Assembly (NCBI GenBank): GCA_045632305.1
Contig: JAZQWL010000036.1
Coordinates: 1-14,758 of the forward strand
Length of the DNA stretch: 14,758 bases
Direction: 5' to 3'
From: SVTX01 sp045632305
Lineage (GTDB): Bacteria; Bacillota; Clostridia; Oscillospirales; CAG-272
A model generated the notes under the pieces. It ran no database searches and was not told the DNA's origin. It saw only the letters and a list, made by a program, of their open reading frames with translations. Position 1 is the stretch's first letter. Each line of letters opens with the position of its first letter. Positions 1 to 5,607 of the stretch are shown here, one piece after another. The position numbers were made by a program, and so were the translations under genes.

Positions 1-10
1 GCGGGCGGGG

Positions 11-40
11 AAAACAAAAAGGGTGAGCCGAAGCTCACCC
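11..40 (-). terminator. Intrinsic terminator, left repeat copy
   Basis: On the minus strand there is an 8-bp perfect stem, GGGTGAGC/GCTCACCC, closed by a TTCG tetraloop and followed by TTTTTGTTTT. The stem arms are 21-28 and 33-40. It lies downstream of the barstar gene and so terminates the toxin-immunity transcript. Confidence 0.9.
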
Positions 41-58
41 TTAATCATTCAATTTCAA

Positions 59-103
59 TTATTCAACAACCTCGAAAGCGTCCTTGTCGAGACCGCAAAC
101 GGG
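59..103 (-). pseudogene. Rubredoxin 3'-end remnant
   Basis: Read on the minus strand in the rubredoxin frame, this gives PVCGLDKDAFEVVE and a stop, the same C-terminus as the intact rubredoxin at 1190-1345. Homology ends just before this: the first Cys codon of the C-P-V-C knuckle is replaced by CTG, and upstream is unrelated sequence running into the barstar 3' end. There is no start codon with a ribosome binding site, so it is not expected to make a protein. The only coding difference within the shared part is a synonymous Val codon (GTT versus GTC). It is best read as the duplicated or imported gene end left by acquisition of the cassette. Confidence 0.8.
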
Positions 104-126
104 CAGATTCAAGTGGGATAGGGTAA

Positions 127-444
127 TCACTTTATTTCAATGCGAGTATCTCCGCTGACAATTTCGATTTTGATGGAATCCTCAAATATTTTTACATAAT
201 GCTTAAATCTTTTCAAAATTTCTGTTAATTTGGAAGCGTAATTGTTGTACTTTTTTTCGAGAACATCCAACCCTAAAATTTCAATGTGTATTGCAGGACC
301 GTACAGTTCTGTCATACAGTCCCAAAATGCAGACCAGTTACGACCGTAATAATCTGGAAAATCGAAGCAATCTTTTATAATTGTATGCACCTCGGAATGG
401 TGCTCAATATTTCTAAAATCGAGTATATATTTTTTGATGTTCAT
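127..444 (-). CDS. Barstar-family RNase inhibitor (immunity protein)
   Basis: The 105-aa protein is a barstar homologue (classic barstar is about 90 aa) that would bind and block the barnase-like RNase encoded directly upstream. The diagnostic helix 2 region is present at residues 29-45, reading F-P-D-Y-Y-G-R-N-W-S-A-F-W-D-C-M-T. It aligns with barstar L-P-E-Y-Y-G-E-N-L-D-A-L-W-D-C-L-T. D42 matches barstar Asp39, the main contact to the RNase active site. Y32 and W41 match Tyr29 and Trp38. Barstar Asp35 is replaced by Ser38, an unusual interface change. AAGGAG lies seven bases before the ATG. The ATG overlaps the toxin stop codon (ATGA, 441-444), indicating translational coupling. The gene is AT-rich, unlike its chromosomal neighbours. 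No signal peptide is seen, so it should be cytosolic. Confidence 0.9.
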   Translation of the reverse strand: MNIKKYILDFRNIEHHSEVHTIIKDCFDFPDYYGRNWSAFWDCMTELYGPAIHIEILGLDVLEKKYNNYASKLTEILKRFKHYVKIFEDSIKIEIVSGDTRIEIK

Positions 445-1007
445 ATAGTCTCCTTGTGCGTAATTTCGTAAAACGTATGATAATGGTCGTATGTTGCAAA
501 CATTAACCCGTCGTTTGAATATAATATTCGTTGGCGATTTCTGCGCTTGCTACCGTTATAATTGATATCTGCTTCTCGCCATATTCTTTCTGGAGCGGAT
601 GGCAATTTCATATCGTCGTTATTATAGATATCGCCGCCTAGTGACATGCCCGGGAAAAGTTTATTTATGTTTTCTTCGGTAGTTTTCCATCCTGCATTGT
701 AGGCAGTTTGTTTATCAATATAATAAATAGGCAGTTTATTATAATGATATAACTGAAAATCCGCCCCGTTTTCGCCTTGATTTGTTGCTGTGCCAACCGG
801 TTTTGTTCTCATTGGAACGTATATACAATGTCCGAAGGGATGCTTTTTCACCGGACGAGATTTTAGCTGCTTAAGTATGGAAATAGGAAAAATTTTTCCA
901 TGATTGTCCTCACAATCGTTGCATGTTCTTGGATCTAAATTAGCCATCCAATTAGCCCAATTTTTACTGTTTCCGTAAATATTTTTATCTTGTGCTATAT
1001 TATTCAT
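441..1007 (-). CDS. Barnase-type ribonuclease toxin with MuF-like N-terminal segment
   Basis: This is a 188-aa protein. Residues 88-183 are a full barnase/RNase N1 domain. Barnase counterparts visible are K91 (Lys27), D126 (Asp54), R141 (Arg59), E145 in W-R-E-A-D-I-N-Y (catalytic Glu73), R155/R156 (Arg83), R160 (Arg87) and H175 in Y-D-H-Y (catalytic His102). All catalytic residues are therefore intact. Residues 17-66 resemble the C-terminal end of phage Mu F/minor head proteins: L-D-x-R-T-C-x-x-C, then H-G-K-I-F-P, then H-P-x-x-H-C-x-Y-V-P-M. This Cys/His pattern suggests metal binding. The start at 1007 is chosen because AAAGGAG sits just upstream. An earlier in-frame ATG at 1076 would read through that site and lies close to the promoter. 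There is no signal peptide or membrane segment. The stop overlaps the barstar start. It could act as a phage-derived polymorphic toxin or as a cytoplasmic toxin-antitoxin pair. Confidence 0.88.
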   Translation of the reverse strand: MNNIAQDKNIYGNSKNWANWMANLDPRTCNDCEDNHGKIFPISILKQLKSRPVKKHPFGHCIYVPMRTKPVGTATNQGENGADFQLYHYNKLPIYYIDKQTAYNAGWKTTEENINKLFPGMSLGGDIYNNDDMKLPSAPERIWREADINYNGSKRRNRQRILYSNDGLMFATYDHYHTFYEITHKETI

Positions 1008-1093
1008 TTTATCTCCTTTATTATATATTATTTTTTCTTTTTTGTCAAATACATAGAGAGCAATACCATTTGGCAAAACAGAACTTTTGCTTT

Positions 1094-1122
1094 GTTATAT
1101 CATATAGCTTTAATTTTGTCAA
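1094..1122 (-). promoter_or_regulatory. Sigma-A promoter of the toxin-immunity cassette
   Basis: On the minus strand, TTGACA (1122-1117) and TATAAC (1099-1094) are separated by 17 bp. It starts only 9 bp inside the right repeat copy and downstream of that copy's terminator, so the cassette has its own promoter isolated from rubredoxin transcription. Confidence 0.85.
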
Positions 1123-1131
1123 CTCTGCGAG

Positions 1132-1234
1132 GCGGGCGGGGAAAACAAAAAGGGTGAGCCGAAGCTCACCCTTAATCATTCAATTTCAATTATTCAACAA
1201 CCTCGAAAGCGTCCTTGTCGAGACCGCAGACGGG
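1132..1234. repeat. Right copy of the ~100-bp direct repeat
   Basis: This is the partner of 1-103 with one mismatch in 103 bases. It contains the true 3' end of the rubredoxin gene and its terminator, and marks the junction of the cassette with the resident chromosome. Confidence 0.95.
1142..1171 (-). terminator. Intrinsic terminator of rubredoxin
   Basis: The same TTCG-capped 8-bp hairpin plus TTTTTGTTTT as at 11-40, located 18 bp after the rubredoxin stop codon on the minus strand. Confidence 0.9.
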
Positions 1235-1345
1235 GCATACCCAATCCTCGGGGAGATCTTCCCAAGCAGTGCCGGGAGCGATGCCGTTTTCGGGATCGCC
1301 AAGAGCGGGATCGTATTCATAAGAGCAGGGGCAAACGTATTTCAT
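1190..1345 (-). CDS. Rubredoxin with shortened first Cys knuckle
   Basis: This 51-aa electron carrier has a single Fe(Cys)4 site. The body matches rubredoxins closely: Y-D-P-A-L-G-D-P-E-N-G-I-A-P-G-T, W-E-D-L-P-E-D-W, and the second knuckle C37-P-V-C40-G. The first knuckle is odd. It reads Y-V-C5-P-C7-S-Y instead of the standard Y-x-C-x-x-C-G-Y, so one residue is missing between the cysteines and the usual Gly is Ser. A GAAAGGA-type site precedes the ATG by about 10 bases. The gene lies 212 bp downstream of reverse rubrerythrin in the same direction, and the pair fits an NADH-rubredoxin-rubrerythrin peroxide-reduction route. No clear promoter is visible in the 212-bp gap, so it may be read from the upstream operon. 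Confidence 0.92.
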   Translation of the reverse strand: MKYVCPCSYEYDPALGDPENGIAPGTAWEDLPEDWVCPVCGLDKDAFEVVE

Positions 1346-1436
1346 CGTAGTAATTCCTTTCGTATTTTGGTTTATTTTATTGTTGCCGCGAGAAATGGGG
1401 GTGATTCACGGCAATGGGTAAATTTTTTTAATTGAA

Positions 1437-1545
1437 TGGGGTAAGGGGCATAGCGCCCCTTTTGTTTTGCAAAAAAAATTTATATATCAGAAGTTTTTGA
1501 GGGGAACGCGAGGGGAACTTTTCTCAAAAAGTCCCCCTCGTGTCT
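1437..1545. repeat. Intergenic palindromic element (probable interspersed repeat)
   Basis: This stretch between rubredoxin and rubrerythrin contains two inverted repeats. One is GGGGC-5-GCCCC at 1445-1459 followed by TTTTGTTTT on the plus strand. The other is a longer hairpin at about 1511-1540 with arms GAGGGGAACTTTT and AAAAGTCCCCCTC and one mismatch. A direct repeat GAGGGGAACGC/GAGGGGAACTT precedes it. From memory, similar GGGGAA...TTTT/AAAA...CCCC elements are common between genes in gut Clostridia genomes. It may also act as an end hairpin for the rubrerythrin transcript, but no clean U-tract follows it on the minus strand. Confidence 0.5.
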
Positions 1546-1557
1546 CTACTTATGTTA

Positions 1558-2103
1558 TTAGCCAAAGTATCTTTCGAGAAGACCTTCGAATGCCTTACCG
1601 TGTCTTGCTTCGTCGCGAGCCATTTCGTGAACTGTGTCGTGGATAGCGTCGAGGTTAAGCTGCTTTGCGAGCTTAGCAAGCTCGAACTTGCCGAGTGTTG
1701 CGCCGTTTTCAGCTTCAACTCTCATTTCGAGGTTCTTCTTTGTGGAGTCTGTTACAACCTCACCGAGGAGCTCAGCGAACTTTGCTGCGTGCTCAGCTTC
1801 TTCGAAAGCTGCCTTTTCCCAGTAAAGACCGATCTCGGGGTAGCCCTCTCTGTGAGCAACTCTTGCCATAGCGAGGTACATACCAACCTCTGTGCATTCG
1901 CCCATGAAGTTAGCGCGGAGACCTTCGATGATCTCTTCGGGAGCGCCCTGTGCTACGCCTACAACGTGCTCAGCAGCCCAAACTCTTTCTTCTTCCTTAA
2001 CTTCATTAAACTTATTTGCGGGAACCTTGCACTGGGGGCACTTTTCGGGTGCAGAATCACCCTCGTGAACGTAACCGCATACAGAACATACAAACTTTTT
2101 CAT
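1558..2103 (-). CDS. Reverse rubrerythrin (NADH-linked peroxidase/oxygen reductase)
   Basis: This 181-aa protein detoxifies H2O2 and oxygen in anaerobes, taking electrons through an Fe(Cys)4 site to a diiron centre. The domain order is reversed relative to classical rubrerythrin. The rubredoxin-like domain comes first, with cysteines at C6, C9, C22 and C25 (C-S-V-C-G and C-P-Q-C-K). The ferritin-like four-helix domain follows at residues 55-180. Likely diiron ligands are E69/E72 (G-E-C-T-E), E102-x-x-H105, E130/E132 and E165-x-x-H168 (D-E-A-R-H). Length fits the reverse-rubrerythrin family. AAGGAG lies about 10 bases before the ATG. It starts 42 bp after the Rrf2 gene stop, so it is probably co-transcribed with that regulator and controlled by it. 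Confidence 0.93.
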   Translation of the reverse strand: MKKFVCSVCGYVHEGDSAPEKCPQCKVPANKFNEVKEEERVWAAEHVVGVAQGAPEEIIEGLRANFMGECTEVGMYLAMARVAHREGYPEIGLYWEKAAFEEAEHAAKFAELLGEVVTDSTKKNLEMRVEAENGATLGKFELAKLAKQLNLDAIHDTVHEMARDEARHGKAFEGLLERYFG

Positions 2104-2145
2104 AACTCAAATTCTCCTTTTAATGTGTAATTTTAATTTTCTTTT

Positions 2146-2592
2146 TTAAATTTTATTTATAAAATCGACGATGTCGGAGGAGGTCAACTGTTCGTTGTTT
2201 ATCATTCCGACGGTAATTGCGCCGAGATTATCCGTGAGTTTTTTATTGATCGCGCCAAAGGCGTTATGCACCTTGCAGCAGCTCTTTTTTGGATTTCGTG
2301 AGCAATCGTAATCGCATTCAAGACACTTTGAGATCATCGTCTTTCCGTCGATCGCCTCGATTATCTCGAGGATGCTCAGCTCCTCACTATCCTTTGCTAA
2401 TTTGTAGCCGCCGTACGCACCCTTATAGGAGCGGACGATTTCGACCTCGCCAAGCTTGCGTAGGATCTTCAGAGCGAATTTTTGTGGGATACAGGCGATC
2501 TCGGAAATCGCCGCTGCCCCCATCTTTTCACCTTTGCTGCCAAGCACTATACATATCCTTACGGCGTAATCGGCTTCTTGCGTTATTCGCAT
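2146..2592 (-). CDS. Rrf2-family transcriptional regulator, probable Fe-S sensor
   Basis: This 148-aa protein opens with M-R-I-T-Q-E-A-D-Y-A-V-R-I, the signature start of Rrf2 proteins (IscR, NsrR, RsrR and CymR relatives). The winged helix-turn-helix covers roughly residues 25-65, including the G-A-Y-G-G-Y-K-L wing. A cysteine cluster at C90, C93, C97, C105 and C106 sits where Fe-S-binding Rrf2 proteins carry their cluster ligands, so a redox, iron or NO sensor is likely. The gene is first in a minus-strand unit with reverse rubrerythrin and possibly rubredoxin. A strong promoter with an overlapping palindrome lies upstream, consistent with autoregulation. AAAGGCGG precedes the ATG. The exact subfamily cannot be assigned. 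Confidence 0.92.
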   Translation of the reverse strand: MRITQEADYAVRICIVLGSKGEKMGAAAISEIACIPQKFALKILRKLGEVEIVRSYKGAYGGYKLAKDSEELSILEIIEAIDGKTMISKCLECDYDCSRNPKKSCCKVHNAFGAINKKLTDNLGAITVGMINNEQLTSSDIVDFINKI

Positions 2593-2620
2593 TAACGTAT
2601 CCGCCTTTCGCTGTGGGTTT

Positions 2621-2647
2621 CAATGTATACCTTTTTGGTACACATTG
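2621..2647 (-). promoter_or_regulatory. Palindromic operator, probably for the Rrf2 regulator
   Basis: The arms CAATGTATACC (2621-2631) and GGTACACATTG (2637-2647) are reverse complements with one mismatch, separated by TTTTT. The element begins directly after the -10 box of the regulator's promoter and covers the expected transcription start near 2641. This is a good position for repression by the gene's own product. Operator identity is inferred. Confidence 0.65.
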
Positions 2648-2676
2648 ATTATACCACACTATTTTTCACTTGTCAA
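2648..2676 (-). promoter_or_regulatory. Consensus sigma-A promoter of the rrf2-rubrerythrin unit
   Basis: On the minus strand, TTGACA (2676-2671) and TATAAT (2653-2648) are both perfect matches, separated by 17 bp. Transcription should start near 2641, inside the palindrome at 2621-2647. Confidence 0.9.
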
Positions 2677-2743
2677 TACCTTTTTAAAAATTTTTTTTAG
2701 ATTTTTTAAAGTTTTTGGTGTTGTCATTTTTGAGTCCCGAGCC

Positions 2744-2760
2744 ACATATAAATTATATGT
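2744..2760. promoter_or_regulatory. Perfect AT-rich palindrome upstream of the Ca2+-ATPase gene
   Basis: ACATATA-AAT-TATATGT is a perfect 7+7 bp inverted repeat lying 17 bp before the ATPase start codon. It could be a repressor site, or it could overlap a weak -10 element (TTGTCA lies at 2721-2726). In such AT-rich sequence it could also be chance. No convincing promoter for the ATPase gene was identified in this gap. Confidence 0.3.
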
Positions 2761-2777
2761 AAAAAAGCAGGGGAGTG

Positions 2778-5471
2778 ATGACAATAAAAACCTTATATGG
2801 AAAGGAAAATACGGATTTCAAGATAGATTTGTCGAGCGCGGGCTTAACTGACGCAGAGGTGGAGATTTCCAGGCGAAAACACGGTGAAAATACGTTACCG
2901 AGAGGAAAAAGAGAGAGCTTTTTCAGAAAATTTTTGCAAAATCTCGGAGATCCCATAATCAGGATACTTTTGTTTGCGCTGCTTATAAACCTGATCTTTG
3001 TGTTCCGCAACGGAAATGTTTTTGAGAGCGTTGGAATTGCGGTGTCGGTATTTTTGGCGACGCTTATTTCAACTGTGTCGGAGTATGGCTCGGAGAGTGC
3101 TTTTGCCGAGCTTTCTAAATATGAAAATCAGCTTAAATGCCGCGCGGTGCGTGACGGTAGGGTGTGCGAGATAGGCGTATCCGAGGTCGTTGTCGGTGAC
3201 GTTATCGAGATCTGCGCGGGCGAGCAGATACCCGCAGACGGACGGCTTATTGCGGGTCGGATCTCGCTTGATCAGTCATCCATGACGGGTGAGAGCCGCG
3301 AGGTGGAAAAGACGGTTTGCGCGGACGAGGTCGATACTACACCCGCGTCAAAGAATTACGTGCATAGGGGATCTCTCGTCGTTTCGGGCGAGGGAGCATT
3401 TGAGGTTTGTGAGGTTGGCGCTAAAACTTTGCTTGGCGGTATTTCGGGCGAGATCCAGACGGGGAAAAGGGAAAGCCCGCTTAAGATCCGTCTGACCAAG
3501 CTTGCAAAGCAGATAAGCGCGGTCGGTTATTTCGCGGCGATCCTTGTGGGCGTTTTCTTTCTTTTTAATGAATTCGTGATGGATTCCGCGTTTGATACAG
3601 AGATAATTAAGTACAAGCTGACAAGCTTGCCGTACGTGCTTGAAAATCTGCTCGAGGCGTTTACATTGGCGCTTACGATAATCGTCGTCGCCGTTCCCGA
3701 GGGATTGCCGATGATGATCGCCGTCGTGCTTTCCTCAAACGTCAAACGAATGGTGCGCGATAACGTGCTTGTCAAAAAGCCCGTCGGTATTGAGGCGGCG
3801 GGGAGCATGAATATTCTCTTTACCGACAAGACGGGAACGCTTACCGAGGGGAAGCTGTCGCTGGATGAGATGTTTGTGGGGGGCGTCAAATGCGGGGTTT
3901 CCGCGCTTTCGCAAAATATGAGGGAGCATTTTCTGCTAAACGCGTTTTTTAATACGCAGTCGCGGATCGGGAAGAATTCCTCGGGGCAGACGGATGCGCT
4001 CGGAGGAAATTCGACGGATAGGGCATTGCTTTCGGCAGTTTTTTACGATGAGCGACCGAGGGCGAGTGAGATATTCAAAATGCCGTTTTCAAGCGAGAAG
4101 AAATACTCGTTTTGCAAGGTAAAGCACAAGGGACGGGAGCTTATATACGTTAAGGGGGCGTCGGAATTTCTGCGCGGGAAAATCCGAGGGGAGCTTGACA
4201 TAACGGGAAAACGTAGGGCGTTTGACCGAGCGGCGTTTGAGAGAAGGGTATCATCTCTTGCGAGCGAGGGTATGCGCGTAATAACCGTCGGAGTTTGCGA
4301 TAGGGATTACAGTTATTCCGAGCTTGAGAGCGGGAGCTTCACAGTATCATTACTGTTTATTCTGACACTGAAGGACAGGATACGTCCCGAGGCAAAGGAT
4401 TCGGTTGAGCGATTGGCTCGAGCGGGTATTGGGTGCGTTATGATCACGGGAGATAGTCGCGATACCGCGCGAAGTATTGCTTCGGAGTGTGGAATAATTA
4501 ATAATGAACGAAATTTGGTGCTTGAAAGCTCCGAGATGGCAAGAATGTCGGACGTCGCGCTGAAGGATGCTATCCCTCGCCTTGCGGTCGTCTCTCGTGC
4601 GCTTCCGAGTGATAAAAGCCGACTTGTGCGGCTCGCGGAGGAGCTTGAGCTTGTTTGCGGTATGACGGGGGACGGCATAAACGACGCGCCCGCCCTGAAG
4701 CTTGCGGACGTGGGATTTGCTATGGGTGACGGCACACAGGTGGCTAAGGATGCGGGGGATATCGTTATCCTTGACAACAATTTAAAATCGATCGTAAACG
4801 CGGTAAAGTATGGCAGGAATATTTTCAAGAGCATTCGTAAGTTTATAACGCTTCAGCTCATGATGAATTTCTGCGCGGTCGGTGTGTGCCTGCTGTGTCC
4901 GTTGCTTGGAATCGACAATCCCGTAACCGTGGTGCAGATGCTCTGGATAAACGTAGTCATGGATACGCTGGGCGGTCTTGCGTTTGCGGGCGAGCGGGCA
5001 CGGGAGTCGGTAATGGAGGAGAGACCGAAGCGCCGCGATGAGAAGATCCTTAACGGGTATATGATAAATCAGATCCTGATAACGGGCGGCTTTACGGTTT
5101 TTCTGTGCATACGCTTTCTGACAAAGCCCGAGATCACGTCGCTTTTCCGTTATTCGCCCGATAACATTTATCTTATGACCGCGTTTTTTGCTCTGTTTAT
5201 ATTTATGGCTGTGATAAATTGCTTCGGCGCGAGAGTCGACCGCTTGAAGCTTTTCTCGGGACTTTCGAAAAATCCCGCGTTTACGTTTATTATGGCGGCA
5301 ATACTCATAATACAGATAGCGTTTATTTACGTTGGGGGAAGTGTGCTTCGAACGGCTCCTCTGACCGCCCGTGAGCTTTCTGTAACTGCGCTTGTGTCCC
5401 TGCTCGTTGTTCCGTTTGAGCTTTTGCGGAAGCTTATCTGGAGAATGATGTTCGGGAAAAAGGGATATTAA
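2778..5471 (+). CDS. P2B-type Ca2+-transporting P-type ATPase
   Basis: This 897-aa membrane ATPase is expected to export Ca2+. P-type landmarks are all present: actuator TGES at 170-173, P-E-G-L-P in M4 at 307-311, phosphorylated D350 in D-K-T-G-T-L-T, nucleotide-binding V-K-G-A-S, and T-G-D-G-I-N-D-A-P at 630-638. Ca2+-coordinating residues of the plasma-membrane (single-site) type are seen: E308 in M4, and N725 and D729 in W-I-N-V-V-M-D-T-L. Membrane segments occur near residues 50-90, 245-320 and 680-890. There is no long C-terminal regulatory tail as in eukaryotic PMCA. AGGGGAG is very close to the start. ATG at 2778 is preferred over the in-frame GTG at 2775 for spacing. The gene is divergent from the rrf2 unit and ends at a terminator. 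Confidence 0.92.
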   Translation: MTIKTLYGKENTDFKIDLSSAGLTDAEVEISRRKHGENTLPRGKRESFFRKFLQNLGDPIIRILLFALLINLIFVFRNGNVFESVGIAVSVFLATLISTVSEYGSESAFAELSKYENQLKCRAVRDGRVCEIGVSEVVVGDVIEICAGEQIPADGRLIAGRISLDQSSMTGESREVEKTVCADEVDTTPASKNYVHRGSLVVSGEGAFEVCEVGAKTLLGGISGEIQTGKRESPLKIRLTKLAKQISAVGYFAAILVGVFFLFNEFVMDSAFDTEIIKYKLTSLPYVLENLLEAFTLALTIIVVAVPEGLPMMIAVVLSSNVKRMVRDNVLVKKPVGIEAAGSMNILFTDKTGTLTEGKLSLDEMFVGGVKCGVSALSQNMREHFLLNAFFNTQSRIGKNSSGQTDALGGNSTDRALLSAVFYDERPRASEIFKMPFSSEKKYSFCKVKHKGRELIYVKGASEFLRGKIRGELDITGKRRAFDRAAFERRVSSLASEGMRVITVGVCDRDYSYSELESGSFTVSLLFILTLKDRIRPEAKDSVERLARAGIGCVMITGDSRDTARSIASECGIINNERNLVLESSEMARMSDVALKDAIPRLAVVSRALPSDKSRLVRLAEELELVCGMTGDGINDAPALKLADVGFAMGDGTQVAKDAGDIVILDNNLKSIVNAVKYGRNIFKSIRKFITLQLMMNFCAVGVCLLCPLLGIDNPVTVVQMLWINVVMDTLGGLAFAGERARESVMEERPKRRDEKILNGYMINQILITGGFTVFLCIRFLTKPEITSLFRYSPDNIYLMTAFFALFIFMAVINCFGARVDRLKLFSGLSKNPAFTFIMAAILIIQIAFIYVGGSVLRTAPLTARELSVTALVSLLVVPFELLRKLIWRMMFGKKGY

Positions 5472-5480
5472 TAAAAAATC

Positions 5481-5510
5481 AGCTCGTCGGAATTACGGCG
5501 AGCTTTTTCT
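5481..5510 (+). terminator. Intrinsic terminator after the Ca2+-ATPase gene
   Basis: A stem of about 9 bp (AGCTCGTCG with CGGCGAGCT, one G-T pair) is followed by TTTTTCT, nine bases after the stop codon. The A-rich 5' flank also gives a T-tract on the opposite strand. Confidence 0.85.
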
Positions 5511-5537
5511 ATATATAATAATATAATATATATACTA

Positions 5538-5566
5538 TTGACAAACCTCCGTATTTTTGATAAAAT
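5538..5566 (+). promoter_or_regulatory. Sigma-A promoter of the nucleoside-salvage operon
   Basis: TTGACA (5538-5543) and TAAAAT (5561-5566) are separated by 17 bp. Transcription should start near 5573, 35 bp before the first start codon. This rules out the in-frame ATG at 5557, which lies inside the promoter. Confidence 0.88.
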
Positions 5567-5607
5567 ATAAGTATAAAATGGATAACTGTACGATGGAGGC
5601 GATATTC

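Larger units (their letters stand above)
1..103. repeat. Left copy of a ~100-bp direct repeat (rubredoxin 3' end plus terminator)
   Basis: Bases 1-97 are identical to 1132-1228. After one mismatch at 98 (a versus g), identity continues to 103 and then stops. The repeat holds the last codons and stop of a rubredoxin gene and its terminator hairpin. The repeat may extend left of base 1, which cannot be seen. Together with 1132-1234 it brackets the toxin-immunity cassette. Confidence 0.95.

Noticed and set aside
1008..1076. Upstream extension of the toxin reading frame to an ATG at 1076
   Set aside because: The ATG at 1007 has AAAGGAG at the correct distance. The extension covers the leader and lies about 10 bases after the predicted transcription start, with no ribosome binding site.
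1..1234. Transposon ends or an IS element around the toxin cassette
   Set aside because: The flanking repeats are direct, ~100 bp long, and derived from a gene end with a terminator. There are no terminal inverted repeats and no transposase frame.
1445..1468. Plus-strand terminator GGGGC-ATAGC-GCCCC-TTTTGTTTT as evidence of a plus-strand gene
   Set aside because: No plus-strand gene with a start signal ends here; the small hairpin is better treated as part of the intergenic palindromic element.
1540..2130. 196-codon plus-strand frame over rubrerythrin
   Set aside because: Antisense shadow of the strongly conserved rubrerythrin gene. Its Cys/Ser/Val/Leu-rich composition is that of reverse-complement codons.
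5557..5607. Earlier in-frame ATG for the HD-domain protein
   Set aside because: The ATG at 5557 lies before the predicted transcription start (about 5573) and within the promoter. GGAGG clearly serves the ATG at 5608.
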